A DNA stretch of 64,000 bases, taken from contig JAKSIS010000010.1 of the NCBI GenBank assembly GCA_024398665.1, forward strand, positions 1 through 64,000, in the 5' to 3' direction. Within the stretch, counting starts at the first letter, position 1, and each line of letters starts with the position of its first letter. A program made the position numbers and the translations under genes. Under the pieces are notes generated by a model. The model saw only the letters and a program-made list of their open reading frames with translations. It did not search any database and had not been told where the DNA came from. Positions 1 through 10,464 of this stretch are shown here, in pieces. Origin of the DNA: Bacteroidaceae bacterium. GTDB taxonomy: Bacteria; Bacteroidota; Bacteroidia; Bacteroidales; Bacteroidaceae.

Positions 1-107
1 ATCTGTGAAAGCAGACACAAATTTACTCAGCCCCCACTAAACTTCCACTGAGCCGCAATGAGCCCAAATCAGACCCAGTCGGATTTCACTGTTGGCCAAA
101 CACACAG

Positions 108-144
108 AAAAGAGGAAGGAGTCATAAAAACTCCTTCCTCTTTT
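108..144 (-). terminator. Terminator after tRNA-Val
   Basis: A 15-bp inverted repeat (108-122 with 130-144) with a 7-nt loop. Its outer part is an A run on one side and a T run on the other, so it would work in either direction. It lies immediately 3' of the leftward tRNA-Val gene and most likely ends that transcript. The 107 bases to its left hold no gene I can support. Confidence 0.8.
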
Positions 145-145
145 G

Positions 146-220
146 TGGGCGTTGACGGATTCGAACCGCCGACCCTCTGCTTGTAAGGCAGATGCTCTGA
201 ACCAGCTGAGCTAAACGCCC
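146..220 (-). tRNA. tRNA-Val (anticodon TAC)
   Basis: Read on the minus strand, this folds as a standard cloverleaf: a 7-bp acceptor stem (GGGCGTT with AACGCCC), a D-arm beginning TAGCTCAG, a 5-bp anticodon stem around loop CTTACAA, and a T-arm with GTTCGAATC. Loop positions 34-36 are TAC, which reads valine codons such as GTA. The discriminator base is A. CCA is not encoded and must be added afterwards. A terminator follows, and a consensus promoter precedes it. Confidence 0.95.
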
Positions 221-241
221 TTGCTTTCCTTAAAAGCGGTG

Positions 242-273
242 CAAAGATATTGCTTTAATCTTGCAACGCCAAA
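242..273 (-). promoter_or_regulatory. tRNA-Val promoter
   Basis: On the minus strand, TTTG (270-273) stands 20 bp upstream of TATCTTTG (242-249), a full match to the Bacteroidota -33/-7 promoter. The bases just after the -7 box, GCACCGCTTTT, recur in the other two tRNA promoters of this window. A small hairpin, GCTTT/AAAGC, sits in the leader before the tRNA. Confidence 0.75.
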
Positions 274-288
274 AAAAAAGCAGATTTT

Positions 289-1500
<1,212 letters not shown>

Positions 1501-3306
1501 TCAGTCGAACCACTTTGAAATGTCAGCCATGGACCTTATGACATATGTGGGTCTGGCGTCAGGAGTGCGTGACGGCATGCTGCAGGCCTTGAGTGATGTG
1601 AGTATATCCTGCATTTCCTTTACAGTCAGGCTGCGGCCCGAAGGAATGGCTGACTTGCGTGCCATGGCAAGTGCCATTGACTCCAGCTGGCGCTCCTCAT
1701 CATGCGTGGGATTGACCTGCAGGTCCTGAAGCATATCGGATATGAGACGTTCATAATCCTGGTTCTCCAGTCCTGACGGTACGCCCTGAACGGCAATTGC
1801 CCCGCGGCCCATATCGGAAATGTCAAATCCCAGGGCTGCGAAACGCGGTTTCAGCTGGGCGAACAGCGCAGTACAGGCCGGCGAGAGCTGGAACATTTCA
1901 GGGAACAGCAGCCCCTGTGATGCGGCATTGTGCGCGGTGGCTCCGCCCAGATACCTCTCATAAAGTATGCGCATATGCGCGCGGTGCTGGTCCACTATCA
2001 TCAGTCCCTGGTCGCATGGAACCATAATGTAGCGGTCAGCGAACTGGAACGGAACGGGGATGCTTTCTTCAGGCTGCAGCAGAGAGTCCGATGGGCGTTC
2101 ATAGACGGCAGCAACTTCACTCAACTTATGTTCCACAGCATCGCCATACAGCTTTGACCAGCCTTCAGTGCTGCGTCTGGTCTCAGATGTTCCGCTTCCG
2201 CTCCTGAACGGATTGAAGGAGGGATTGTATTCAACCGTGGGCTGGCTTGCCGGGCGCGACGAATCGAACACGGGTATGTCAGGCATGTCAGCGGTATTGA
2301 AATCAATGGTCGGCATGTTCTCAAACTTCCCCACCGTCTCCTTGACGGCAGCCATAATTATCTTCCACAGGACAGGTTCGTCCTGGAACTTTATTTCAGT
2401 TTTCGACGGGTGCACATTGACGTCGATCGTATCTTTGGGAACCTCAAGGAAAAGGAAATATGACGGCTGTTCACCCTCAGGTACCAGGTTCTCATATGCG
2501 CTTGTCACAGCCTTGTGGAAGTAGGCGTGTTTCATGAACCGGCCGTTCACGAAGAAGAACTGCTGTGCGCCCTTGCCCTTCACGCTGTCAAGGTTCGATG
2601 TAAAACCATGCACGCTGATTACTGATGTGCTGACATCGACCGGCAGCAGCGCCTGGTTCATCTTCTTGCCGAACAGGCCTACAATTCTCTGCTTTATGGC
2701 CGAAGCCGGCAGCGCAAGCAGCTGTTCGCCCTGATGGAACAGTTCAACTGCAACATCGGGATGAGACAGGGCCAGACGCTCTATTTCAGTCATTATATGG
2801 CCTAGTTCGGTCTGGTTGCTCTTGAGGAACTTGCGCCGGGCCGGAACATTGTAGAAAAGGTTGCGTACAGTGAATGTGCTGCCTACAGGACAGGTGCAGG
2901 GTTCACTGAAGACCTGCTCCCCACCCTCAATGCAGACAGACGTCCCGGTCTCACTGTCAGCCGTACGGGTCTTGAGCGTAAGCTGTGACACCGCTGCAAT
3001 TGACGGCAGCGCTTCGCCACGGAAACCGAAAGTGCTGAGTGAATAAAGGTCGTCCGAATTCCTTATTTTCGATGTGGCGTGCCTCTCAAAGGCCATTGCA
3101 GCATCGGCGGCATCCATACCGCAGCCGTTGTCGGTCACCTGTATCATGGTGCGGCCAGCATCGGTCAGAACAACGGTGATGGACGTGGCACCGGCATCGA
3201 CAGCATTCTCGAGAAGTTCCTTGACAACCGATGCGGGACGGTTCACAACTTCACCTGCTGCTATCTGGCAGGCCACGTTGGGGGGAAGTATCTGAACGTT
3301 TGCCAT
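1501..3306 (-). CDS. mutL: DNA mismatch repair protein MutL
   Basis: GHKL-type ATPase that links mismatch recognition by MutS to downstream repair. The 601-residue protein has the N-terminal ATPase motifs ENAVDAG (33-39), DNGCGM (59-64) and GFRGEAL (94-100), a linker of about 100 residues, and a MutL C-terminal dimerisation domain. That domain has DQHRAHM (439-445) where endonuclease-proficient MutLs have DQHA(X)2E, and no CPHGRP motif near residues 575-586. I chose the start MANVQILPPN; an upstream ATG would add 19 unrelated residues overlapping the preceding gene. It is the last gene of the long leftward run and starts 1 bp after the upstream stop codon. Confidence 0.93.
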   Translation of the reverse strand: MANVQILPPNVACQIAAGEVVNRPASVVKELLENAVDAGATSITVVLTDAGRTMIQVTDNGCGMDAADAAMAFERHATSKIRNSDDLYSLSTFGFRGEALPSIAAVSQLTLKTRTADSETGTSVCIEGGEQVFSEPCTCPVGSTFTVRNLFYNVPARRKFLKSNQTELGHIMTEIERLALSHPDVAVELFHQGEQLLALPASAIKQRIVGLFGKKMNQALLPVDVSTSVISVHGFTSNLDSVKGKGAQQFFFVNGRFMKHAYFHKAVTSAYENLVPEGEQPSYFLFLEVPKDTIDVNVHPSKTEIKFQDEPVLWKIIMAAVKETVGKFENMPTIDFNTADMPDIPVFDSSRPASQPTVEYNPSFNPFRSGSGTSETRRSTEGWSKLYGDAVEHKLSEVAAVYERPSDSLLQPEESIPVPFQFADRYIMVPCDQGLMIVDQHRAHMRILYERYLGGATAHNAASQGLLFPEMFQLSPACTALFAQLKPRFAALGFDISDMGRGAIAVQGVPSGLENQDYERLISDMLQDLQVNPTHDEERQLESMALAMARKSAIPSGRSLTVKEMQDILTSLKACSMPSRTPDARPTYVIRSMADISKWFD

Positions 3307-3307
3307 A

Positions 3308-3604
3308 TCAGAAGAAAAGTTCACCGGTGACCAGCCAGTGCAGGATGAACAGAAGGGCTGCAATAATGACTACTGTAAGCTGGACCGACATGCGGGGCCC
3401 GCCGTTCTCCTTGCGGCGTTTAAGGTGCTTTGTCCCCTCAACGAACTTGCCGCGTATGCTCTCAGGATTGAATGTTTCCTGTGACACCATGCCAAGGTCA
3501 CGTCTTGCGCTTTCCTCTATCTTCTCAAGCTTCTCCTTACGCTCGTCATAGTAGATGTACTTGTGTTCGTAGCGTTTGGGCTCCCTTATGTTGAACATTC
3601 CCAT
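3308..3604 (-). CDS. Small C-terminally anchored membrane protein, function unknown
   Basis: The 98-residue product is rich in charged residues for its first 70 positions, with a probable short helix around 20-40. It then has a single hydrophobic segment at about 74-91, so it is likely anchored by its C-terminus with the bulk in the cytoplasm. I recognise no catalytic motif. It sits between the OstA/LptA-like gene (3-bp gap) and mutL (1-bp gap) and is surely co-transcribed with them. A start at the third residue (MFNIREP) is equally possible. Its coupling to an envelope gene suggests an envelope role, but this is only inference. Confidence 0.75.
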   Translation of the reverse strand: MGMFNIREPKRYEHKYIYYDERKEKLEKIEESARRDLGMVSQETFNPESIRGKFVEGTKHLKRRKENGGPRMSVQLTVVIIAALLFILHWLVTGELFF

Positions 3605-3607
3605 AGT

Positions 3608-5263
3608 CTAGAATTGTCTGTTGAGTGTAGGTAACGGAACTTCCTTTGTCGACGCGCTTTTCTTGAGCTGTTCATCGGCCCTCTTGGCACGCCAGTAGAA
3701 TATGTCATACCGGTTCATGGGCCTGAGACGGTCAAACCAGTTGAAGTTCTCCAGGTACATCTTCTTCTCCTCCAGCTGGCTCATGGGATACATGACGCCG
3801 CTTGAACGGCTGTTCACAACTATGCGGTCCACGTTGCGGTCAGTGAAATAGATGGTAAGACGGGAAGCCTCAGTGGTGTTCATGCCAATCATGGTGGAGT
3901 CGTCATCCTCAGGGTAGAAGATTGCCAGCACATTTCCTATGACATTGGCCCTTTCCAGTTCGCCATTGTTGAAATACGCCTTCATTTCACGCCCTGTCAC
4001 CTGGTTGGAATAGACTGAATCCAGGCGCTGTATGTACAGAGCCTGTCCTATGACATGAGCCCAGTCAATGGTGCTGTCATTCAGATATATGATGATCTTT
4101 TCACCAAGTATCTGCTGGTTGTCGCTCCATATGATGGGGTCACGGTACATGGTAAGGGTAGAATCCTTGGTGCTGAACTGCATGGAATCCGCCACCATCT
4201 GCATATCGGGCCTGAAGGCCATGACCCTGCGGAAAGCCCTTACGTGACGGTAAAGGACAGTGTCACCCGTCTCATTGTAGAATGTGGCAAGACGGAATGT
4301 GTCAGCATGCACGAACAGGCTGTCACCGGCTGAATATTCTGTCAGCATGGCACGGCCCGTCACAACTGCAGAATCATTGGCCTGGTTGAAATAGACGTAT
4401 TCGCCGTTCACGTCAATCTTGTCCTTGTAGTCGTTGATTATGACATTGCCGAACCCCCTGATCTGCTGTGAGGCTTCGTCATATACAATGCTGTCACCTG
4501 TCATTTTCATGTCACCGTTCTGCTTGCGCAGTACTGAACGGTCCAGAAGCACGGCGCTGCTGTTGTCCGTATTGAAACGCCCGTGGCTGGTTTCAATTAT
4601 CTTGTCACCGCTGTCAATGGTGGACGGGCTTTCGAAGAATGCCGTGTGGGAATCAGTATTGTAGTAGAGAGTGTCAGTGGACAAAAGATAGTCCGGACTT
4701 TCAAGCGTGACACCGTCAGTGAACATGGTCAGCTTGGTACCTGTATCGAACTGGCCGTATTCCGATATGAGCGTACTCTCGTTGTCCAGCAGGGTGCCTC
4801 CGTCAAAGAACCAGCCTATTCCGGTATTGCGGTCAAAGTTCAGGCTGTCCGTAAGCAGCGTCATTGAAGTGTTCTCAAGCCTGACATTGTCACGGACCCT
4901 GGCCACACGGGTCTCGCCGTCATAGAATAGGGCGTCACCGAACAGGAACAGGGTATCGCCCTGCTCAGCGTGTACATTATGGTATGCCTCGAACGAATTC
5001 TTCTCCTGGCAGAACAGGGCGCTGTCGCAGTACATGTACATGCTGTCATGGCGGAATACCACATTGCCCATAAGGATCTGCGCATCAGGATTCAGGTACT
5101 TGTCAAAGCGCACCACATCGGCATTGAGAAGATACACGTAGTCAGTGACGGCGCCGGCGGTATCGGCCGGCTCCTGCACGGGATATTCACTCTCCTGTGC
5201 GCAGACGGCTGTGGCAACCAGGGCGGACAGCACAAAAGCTATGGCGGCGCGTACCTTTTTCAT
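3608..5263 (-). CDS. OstA/LptA-like periplasmic protein
   Basis: A 551-residue exported protein with a signal peptide (about residues 1-22, ending VCAQ) followed by OstA/LptA-type beta-jellyroll repeats. The recurring pattern is a short strand, a D/N turn and then words such as GNVVFRHDS, DNVRLENTS and GNVIINDYK. LptA-type domains carry lipopolysaccharide across the periplasm between LptC and LptD. This protein is much longer than classic LptA (about 180 residues), as is common in Bacteroidales, and may form an extended bridge. Its neighbours upstream are SurA-like chaperones. Assignment to transport of LPS rather than to a general envelope role is inference. Confidence 0.8.
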   Translation of the reverse strand: MKKVRAAIAFVLSALVATAVCAQESEYPVQEPADTAGAVTDYVYLLNADVVRFDKYLNPDAQILMGNVVFRHDSMYMYCDSALFCQEKNSFEAYHNVHAEQGDTLFLFGDALFYDGETRVARVRDNVRLENTSMTLLTDSLNFDRNTGIGWFFDGGTLLDNESTLISEYGQFDTGTKLTMFTDGVTLESPDYLLSTDTLYYNTDSHTAFFESPSTIDSGDKIIETSHGRFNTDNSSAVLLDRSVLRKQNGDMKMTGDSIVYDEASQQIRGFGNVIINDYKDKIDVNGEYVYFNQANDSAVVTGRAMLTEYSAGDSLFVHADTFRLATFYNETGDTVLYRHVRAFRRVMAFRPDMQMVADSMQFSTKDSTLTMYRDPIIWSDNQQILGEKIIIYLNDSTIDWAHVIGQALYIQRLDSVYSNQVTGREMKAYFNNGELERANVIGNVLAIFYPEDDDSTMIGMNTTEASRLTIYFTDRNVDRIVVNSRSSGVMYPMSQLEEKKMYLENFNWFDRLRPMNRYDIFYWRAKRADEQLKKSASTKEVPLPTLNRQF

Positions 5264-5272
5264 GACTCCCTA

Positions 5273-6634
5273 TCACTGTCCCCAACCGGGATATACGAAT
5301 TCACAGTCATTCCACCCATCGTTTATTCTGACATATGTGGTACGCTGCTTTTCGCGTATCCACTTGTCAATGGCATTCTGGCAGCGTTCGGCATATACGG
5401 CCTGATAGAGAAGTTCATAGTCATCGTTCACCGTTGCCTTATGGGCGTTTATCCTGTTCTTGAGCTTGACCACTGCACAGACAATCTTTCCGTTGTCCAG
5501 CTGCATGGTGAACGGATCAGACACTTCGCCCACATGCATGCGGTCAACGACCTTGGCCACATCCTGGTGCAGCTGGTCCATCTGGAATCTTGATGTTCCG
5601 GGAGCATTGGGGTCCGGCATGCAGGTCATAATACCGTTGTTGTTGCGCGTGTCCTTGTCCTCAGAATACTGTGTCACCGCATTTTCAAACGTCACCCTGC
5701 CGGCGCGTATGTCCTCTGCAATAGTGTCCAGCCTGGCAAGACAGTCGGTAATGCTTTCAACAGGAACCTTGGGCTTGCGCAGGATATGGCGTACACGCAC
5801 ACGGTCACCCATGCGCTCGATAAGCTGGATTATATGGAAGCCGAATTCGGTTTCCACAATCTTGGACACCTTGGTGGGATCAGTAAGGTTGAATGCCACG
5901 GCACTGAATTCGGGAACCACCTCGGCACGTCCCACAAAGCCGCAGTCACCGCCGTTGATGGCGGTACCTGGGTCTTCAGAATAAAGGTGCGCCAGTGTCG
6001 AGAACTGGGCCTCACCGTTCTGTATACGTTCGCTGTATTCCCTGAGTTCAGCCTTGACGGCATCAATCTCCTCCTGGGGAATGACCGGATTCAGGGAAAT
6101 GATCTGGACTTCGACCTGTGTGGGAACGAAAGGAATCTCATCGGCCGGAATGTCCTTGACAAAACGGCGCACATCGGCAGGCGTGACCTTGACCCTTTCA
6201 ATAAGTTTCCTGCGTACGCGCGAAATGATTATTTGCTGCTCCTGCTGGTCATACAGCCTGGCTTTCAGCTGGCGTTCATTCATCTTGAAGAACTCCAGCA
6301 CCTTTTCCACACTTCCTGCCCTTTCTATATACTGGTTGTATGTGTATTCGACAGCCTGATTGACTTCATCGGCACTGGCTTCGATACTGTCAAGCACCGC
6401 CTGGTTAAGGTACAGCTTGTTCACGGCAAGCTGCTCTGGAATGATGCAGTACGGGTCACCGTCCCAGCGGATACCGTTAAGCTGCGCCTCACGGCGTGTC
6501 TCTTCAACTTCGGACTTGTAGATGGCTTCATCACCCACAACCCAAACCACTTCGTCAATTATGTTGTTCTGTGCCATTGCCGGCTGCAGCATGGCAGCCA
6601 TGGCCAACGCAGAGAGCAGAGTGTTCCTTTTCAT
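5273..6634 (-). CDS. surA: SurA-like peptidylprolyl isomerase
   Basis: Periplasmic chaperone and prolyl isomerase for outer-membrane proteins. The 453-residue protein has a signal peptide (1-21), a SurA-type N-terminal helical domain beginning IIDEVVWVVGDEAI, and two tandem parvulin domains. The first is at about 175-280 (contains YSEDPGTAINGGDCGFVGR and FGFHIIQL). The second is at about 280-400 (begins VRVRHILRKPK). Its start overlaps the stop of the preceding lipoprotein gene by 4 bp (ATGA), so translation is probably coupled. It is the best SurA candidate of the three chaperone-type genes in this run. Confidence 0.88.
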   Translation of the reverse strand: MKRNTLLSALAMAAMLQPAMAQNNIIDEVVWVVGDEAIYKSEVEETRREAQLNGIRWDGDPYCIIPEQLAVNKLYLNQAVLDSIEASADEVNQAVEYTYNQYIERAGSVEKVLEFFKMNERQLKARLYDQQEQQIIISRVRRKLIERVKVTPADVRRFVKDIPADEIPFVPTQVEVQIISLNPVIPQEEIDAVKAELREYSERIQNGEAQFSTLAHLYSEDPGTAINGGDCGFVGRAEVVPEFSAVAFNLTDPTKVSKIVETEFGFHIIQLIERMGDRVRVRHILRKPKVPVESITDCLARLDTIAEDIRAGRVTFENAVTQYSEDKDTRNNNGIMTCMPDPNAPGTSRFQMDQLHQDVAKVVDRMHVGEVSDPFTMQLDNGKIVCAVVKLKNRINAHKATVNDDYELLYQAVYAERCQNAIDKWIREKQRTTYVRINDGWNDCEFVYPGWGQ

Positions 6635-7497
6635 TTCCTTTCCTTGTGGAATATTAGTCTGTTATTGTCTATGGCACTCTCATAGAGTTCCTCCTTGATT
6701 CTTCTTATGTAGTTCACCTCATTGCTGTTGACAAGAAGACCCACTATCCTGCCGCGCGCATGTTCAAGGGGTTCGATGCCGCCCTTCGGAGCATATTCAC
6801 TCACGTTCAGAAGATATATGTATTCATCATCCCTGAATTCGAAACAGCTGTCCGTTTTAAGAAGTTCCTCAAGCGGTTTCTCCATTGGAGGCAGCAGGAC
6901 CTCAATTTCAGCTGTCGAACGCCACTTGTCATAGAAGAACTCCTGCCTGGCGGCATTCCTGACGCAGAACTTTTCAATCTCTTCAAATGATTCGTCATCG
7001 GTTTCAGTGTACAGCCTGCGTATCTTTGCAATGTCATGTGACCTTACGGACAGTTTGAGATACAGTCCCCTTATAAGCGGTTCATCCAGTTCGAACAGAT
7101 GCAGATTGTCATTGTAGAACTGTTCAATCTGCGAGTCCGATATTTCAGCCGAGAACTTCTGTGCTATTATCCTGCGCTGGTATTCGTGTTCTATGAGCGA
7201 ACGGCGGTAGTTCTCAACCAGACGGTCTATGTCACGCGTGTCCGGAATGTTTCTTGCGGCGTTCTGATAGAACATTGCGTCCTGCACCCAGTTGCGTATG
7301 TAACGGTCAGCAAAGTCAGCGCTGTCAGCAGGTGACAGTCCCAGGGGCAGGGCCTGCTGCAGTTCATCCTCATAAAGGACGTCACCGTTTATTTCAACCA
7401 GAGGCATGCGGCCGGGTGCGTAGCGGGTGGAAGCGTTCCAGTTGCAAGACACGGCAGTGACGGCAAGCGCAAAGGCCGCCGCCACTGTTGTCTTCAT
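6631..7497 (-). CDS. SurA/PrsA-like lipoprotein with degenerate isomerase region
   Basis: Predicted periplasmic lipoprotein of 288 residues. A signal peptide ends in lipobox AVSC with the lipidated cysteine at 18. A SurA/PrsA-like helical chaperone domain follows (about 30-140), containing the typical stretch ISDSQIEQFYNDN. The C-terminal half shows no clear parvulin signature of the GG-D-G-W/F type seen in its neighbours, so it may act as a chaperone only. I placed the start at MKTTVAAAF because it gives a clean lipoprotein signal; an in-frame ATG 9 codons upstream is the alternative. It overlaps surA by 4 bp. Confidence 0.78.
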   Translation of the reverse strand: MKTTVAAAFALAVTAVSCNWNASTRYAPGRMPLVEINGDVLYEDELQQALPLGLSPADSADFADRYIRNWVQDAMFYQNAARNIPDTRDIDRLVENYRRSLIEHEYQRRIIAQKFSAEISDSQIEQFYNDNLHLFELDEPLIRGLYLKLSVRSHDIAKIRRLYTETDDESFEEIEKFCVRNAARQEFFYDKWRSTAEIEVLLPPMEKPLEELLKTDSCFEFRDDEYIYLLNVSEYAPKGGIEPLEHARGRIVGLLVNSNEVNYIRRIKEELYESAIDNNRLIFHKERK

Positions 7498-7529
7498 TCT
7501 GAAACGGTATTCCACAATATGCATTGCTG

Positions 7530-8954
7530 TCAGTCTTCAAGAGTCACCGTATCAAGTGCCTTCCTGTATATTCTGGTCCTGTATTTCTTCTTGAGTTTCT
7601 TGAGCCAGGCTGCCTGAAGCATGTCCTGATAGTCATTTACAAGCTGCAGTGCCACATCGGACGGTTCTTCAGCCTTGTCTATGACACGACCTATGAAATC
7701 AATGTAAGGATATCCCTTCATGGGTTCATATTCAACATCCTCACCAAAGACAAGAGCGTCAGCAATGTTGTTCTTGCCCTTCTCAATGGGACCGCGCATT
7801 ACACGGACGTTTATCCCGTTGCCGGAATTGTAGTCAATGACCTTGTCAGCCCACTGGTCCATAGGCACGTCCTTGAGCATGGCACTCACCTCATCAAAGA
7901 CCTCCTTGCCGGTACAGAAGAATATCATGCCCTTGAACACCGGTTTCTCAAACTTGTACCTGCGGCGGTTGGCATTGAAATACTCAACCTGCCCGGCAGA
8001 ATCGGCACTGGCCTTCTCCCATACCTCACGGTTGCTTATCTCAAAGAGAAGCAGACCGTCATGATATTCCCTGGACACGTTTCCGAATTCCGGATAGAGT
8101 TCCTCAAGCAGGCTGTCCTCACGGAGCAGAGCGTCCTGCGGGCTCAGGTTCCAGCCGTACTGATCGGACAGCTTTTCCGCTTTCCTGAGCATGGCCTCGG
8201 GATAGATGTCATCCTGCTGTTCCATCCACTGGTAAATGGATTCGCGGTGCTCCTCAAAGTCATCGAACTTCTGCAGGTCAAACACCATGACCAGGGCAAA
8301 GTTGCCGTCATAGTCAAACGGGCGGCTGTAATGGCCCACCTCTGTCGCAAAGACCGGATCAGCCACGACATCAGGCAGCTGTTCCCTTGAGAACCAGCCC
8401 ACTATACCGCCGTTGCGGGCAGCACCATCCTTTGAATACTTCGATGCAAGCGAACGGAAATCATCACCTTCGCCAAGACGGTACCACAGCGAATCAATAA
8501 GGGCGCTGGCCCTTCCAACCGCTTCAGGACTGTCGTCATCGGGCTTTACGGTCATGATGCCGAACATTCTTATGCCGTCCTCACCCACCTCTTCACGCGA
8601 ACGCTGGAAAGTCATTCTGGCAAAGTTGTCCAGATATGCCGAATCAAGCATAAGTCCGGTGGCCTGTTCTGCCCTGTACTGCCTGAATTCCTCCAGGAAG
8701 GACGCTGTAGTGTCAATGCCGGCATCGACAGCCGCCTGTACCTTCAGTTTGAAGTCCGCATAGATTCCGGCATAATCCTTAAGGCTTCCGCCCTTGCCCG
8801 AACCGTCCTCGGAATAGTTGTTCCTGTAAAAATACTGGAATTCAGATTTCCTGACCTCATTGGGGCCAATCTTCATGACGACCGGGTCAGCGCTCTGTGC
8901 GCCGGCCTGCATGACCGTCATGGCAAGCAGCAGCAATGTCTCTATCCGCTTCAT
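7530..8954 (-). CDS. Parvulin-type peptidylprolyl isomerase, exported
   Basis: Periplasmic foldase of 474 residues. It has a signal peptide (about 1-19, ending AGA), a helical chaperone region, and a parvulin domain at about 125-235. The domain contains the signature around YSKDGAARNGGIVGWF and ends with VGHYSRPFDYDGNFALVMVF. A further C-terminal region (about 270-440) looks like a second, divergent rotamase-like domain. It is the first of three chaperone-type genes transcribed in the order isomerase, lipoprotein, SurA. The guaB stop lies 18 bp upstream. Known homologues of this family assist folding of outer-membrane proteins. Confidence 0.85.
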   Translation of the reverse strand: MKRIETLLLLAMTVMQAGAQSADPVVMKIGPNEVRKSEFQYFYRNNYSEDGSGKGGSLKDYAGIYADFKLKVQAAVDAGIDTTASFLEEFRQYRAEQATGLMLDSAYLDNFARMTFQRSREEVGEDGIRMFGIMTVKPDDDSPEAVGRASALIDSLWYRLGEGDDFRSLASKYSKDGAARNGGIVGWFSREQLPDVVADPVFATEVGHYSRPFDYDGNFALVMVFDLQKFDDFEEHRESIYQWMEQQDDIYPEAMLRKAEKLSDQYGWNLSPQDALLREDSLLEELYPEFGNVSREYHDGLLLFEISNREVWEKASADSAGQVEYFNANRRRYKFEKPVFKGMIFFCTGKEVFDEVSAMLKDVPMDQWADKVIDYNSGNGINVRVMRGPIEKGKNNIADALVFGEDVEYEPMKGYPYIDFIGRVIDKAEEPSDVALQLVNDYQDMLQAAWLKKLKKKYRTRIYRKALDTVTLED

Positions 8955-8972
8955 CAGACTCCTGAAAAAAAA

Positions 8973-10448
8973 TTATTCGTGACGGCTGTAGTTGGGAGCC
9001 TCACTGGTTATGGCCACATCATGCGGATGGCTTTCGTTCATGCCGGCATTCGTAATGCGTACGAACTTGGCATCATGGAGCTTTTCGATGTTCGGGGCAC
9101 CGCAATAGCCCATACCTGAACGCAGACCGCCTGCAAGCTGATATACGACCTCATAAAGAGTGCCCTTGTAGGGAACGCGGGCTGCAATGCCTTCCGGAAC
9201 AAGCTTGCGGGTGTCCTTGGTGTCAGCCTGGAAGTAACGGTCCTTTGATCCGTTCTCCATTGCCTCAAGCGAACCCATGCCGCGGTATGACTTGAACTTG
9301 CGGCCGTTGAATATGATTGTCTCACCGGGAGATTCCTCAGTTCCTGCAACCAGTGAACCGAACATGACACTGTCACCTCCGGCAGCAAGTGCCTTGACCA
9401 CATCGCCCGAATAGCGCAGACCGCCGTCAGCGATGATAGGTACACCTGAACCCTTGATGGCCGAATATACGTCATAGACTGCCGATACCTGCGGAACGCC
9501 TATGCCGGCAATTATGCGGGTTGTGCATATCGAACCGGGGCCCATGCCCACCTTGACGGCATCGGCACCTGCCTCGACAAGCATCTTTGCAGCGGCGCCT
9601 GTGGCAATGTTGCCCACAACAATGTCAATATCCTTGAAACTGGCCTTGGCCTCCCTGAGCTTTGCAATGACGCTCTTGGTGTGACCGTGGGCGGTGTCAA
9701 TCACAATGGCATCGGCACCTGCCTCGACAAGAGCCTCCATGCGGTCCAGAGTGTCAGCGGTCACGCCCACGCCGGCTGCCACGCGCAGACGGCCCTTGCT
9801 GTCCTTGCATGCCATAGGTTTGTCCTTTGCCTTGGTGATGTCCTTGTATGTGATAAGGCCTATCAGCTTGCCGTCACCGTCAATGACCGGAAGCTTCTCG
9901 ATCTTGTTCTCCTGAAGTATCTGGGTAGCGGCCTCCATGTCAATCTGCTGGTGTGTGGTGACAAGATTCTCTCTGGTCATCACATCCTCTATGCACCGGT
10001 CATAGTTGCGCTGGAACCTCAGGTCACGGTTCGTGACAATGCCGCACAGCCTGCCGTCCTCTTCAACGACAGGTATTCCGCCTATATGGTATTCAGCCAT
10101 AAGTGCCAGGGCGTCCCTGATGGTATTCGAACGGTTGATTGTAATCGGATCATATATCATTCCGTTCTCAGCACGTTTCACAATAGCCACCTGACGGGCC
10201 TGCTCCGCTATGGGCATGTTCTTGTGGATTACACCTATACCGCCTTCACGGGCAATGGCAATGGCCATGCGCGATTCAGTCACCGTATCCATGGCAGCCG
10301 TAACGAAAGGAATGTTCAGGCTGATGTTGCGTGAGAACCTCGATGTAAGGTTGATGTCCCGCGGCAGCACTTCCGAATAGGCCGGGATAAGCAGTACATC
10401 ATCGAATGTCAGGCCTTCCATGGCCACTCTATCTTCTAAAAATGACAT
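8973..10448 (-). CDS. guaB: IMP dehydrogenase
   Basis: Oxidises IMP to XMP with NAD+, the committed step of guanine nucleotide synthesis. The 491-residue protein has the full family layout: an N-terminal barrel half, two CBS domains at about 95-215 ([19 protein letters not shown] and [18 protein letters not shown]), then the catalytic half with GPGSICTTR and active-site Cys308. The start [12 protein letters not shown] leaves 16 bp after the recQ stop; a longer reading would run into recQ and lacks homology. It is co-directional with recQ and the chaperone genes and is likely read from the recQ promoter. Confidence 0.96.
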   Translation of the reverse strand: MSFLEDRVAMEGLTFDDVLLIPAYSEVLPRDINLTSRFSRNISLNIPFVTAAMDTVTESRMAIAIAREGGIGVIHKNMPIAEQARQVAIVKRAENGMIYDPITINRSNTIRDALALMAEYHIGGIPVVEEDGRLCGIVTNRDLRFQRNYDRCIEDVMTRENLVTTHQQIDMEAATQILQENKIEKLPVIDGDGKLIGLITYKDITKAKDKPMACKDSKGRLRVAAGVGVTADTLDRMEALVEAGADAIVIDTAHGHTKSVIAKLREAKASFKDIDIVVGNIATGAAAKMLVEAGADAVKVGMGPGSICTTRIIAGIGVPQVSAVYDVYSAIKGSGVPIIADGGLRYSGDVVKALAAGGDSVMFGSLVAGTEESPGETIIFNGRKFKSYRGMGSLEAMENGSKDRYFQADTKDTRKLVPEGIAARVPYKGTLYEVVYQLAGGLRSGMGYCGAPNIEKLHDAKFVRITNAGMNESHPHDVAITSEAPNYSRHE

Positions 10449-10464
10449 AATATTGTGAATTTGA

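Noticed and set aside
5786..6685. A 299-codon plus-strand frame over the SurA-like gene
   Set aside because: It is a mirror of a clear coding region with signal peptide and parvulin motifs, and the translation has no family signature.
7524..8390. A 288-codon plus-strand frame over the parvulin-type gene
   Set aside because: It is antisense to a recognised gene and has no start signal or homology that I can see.
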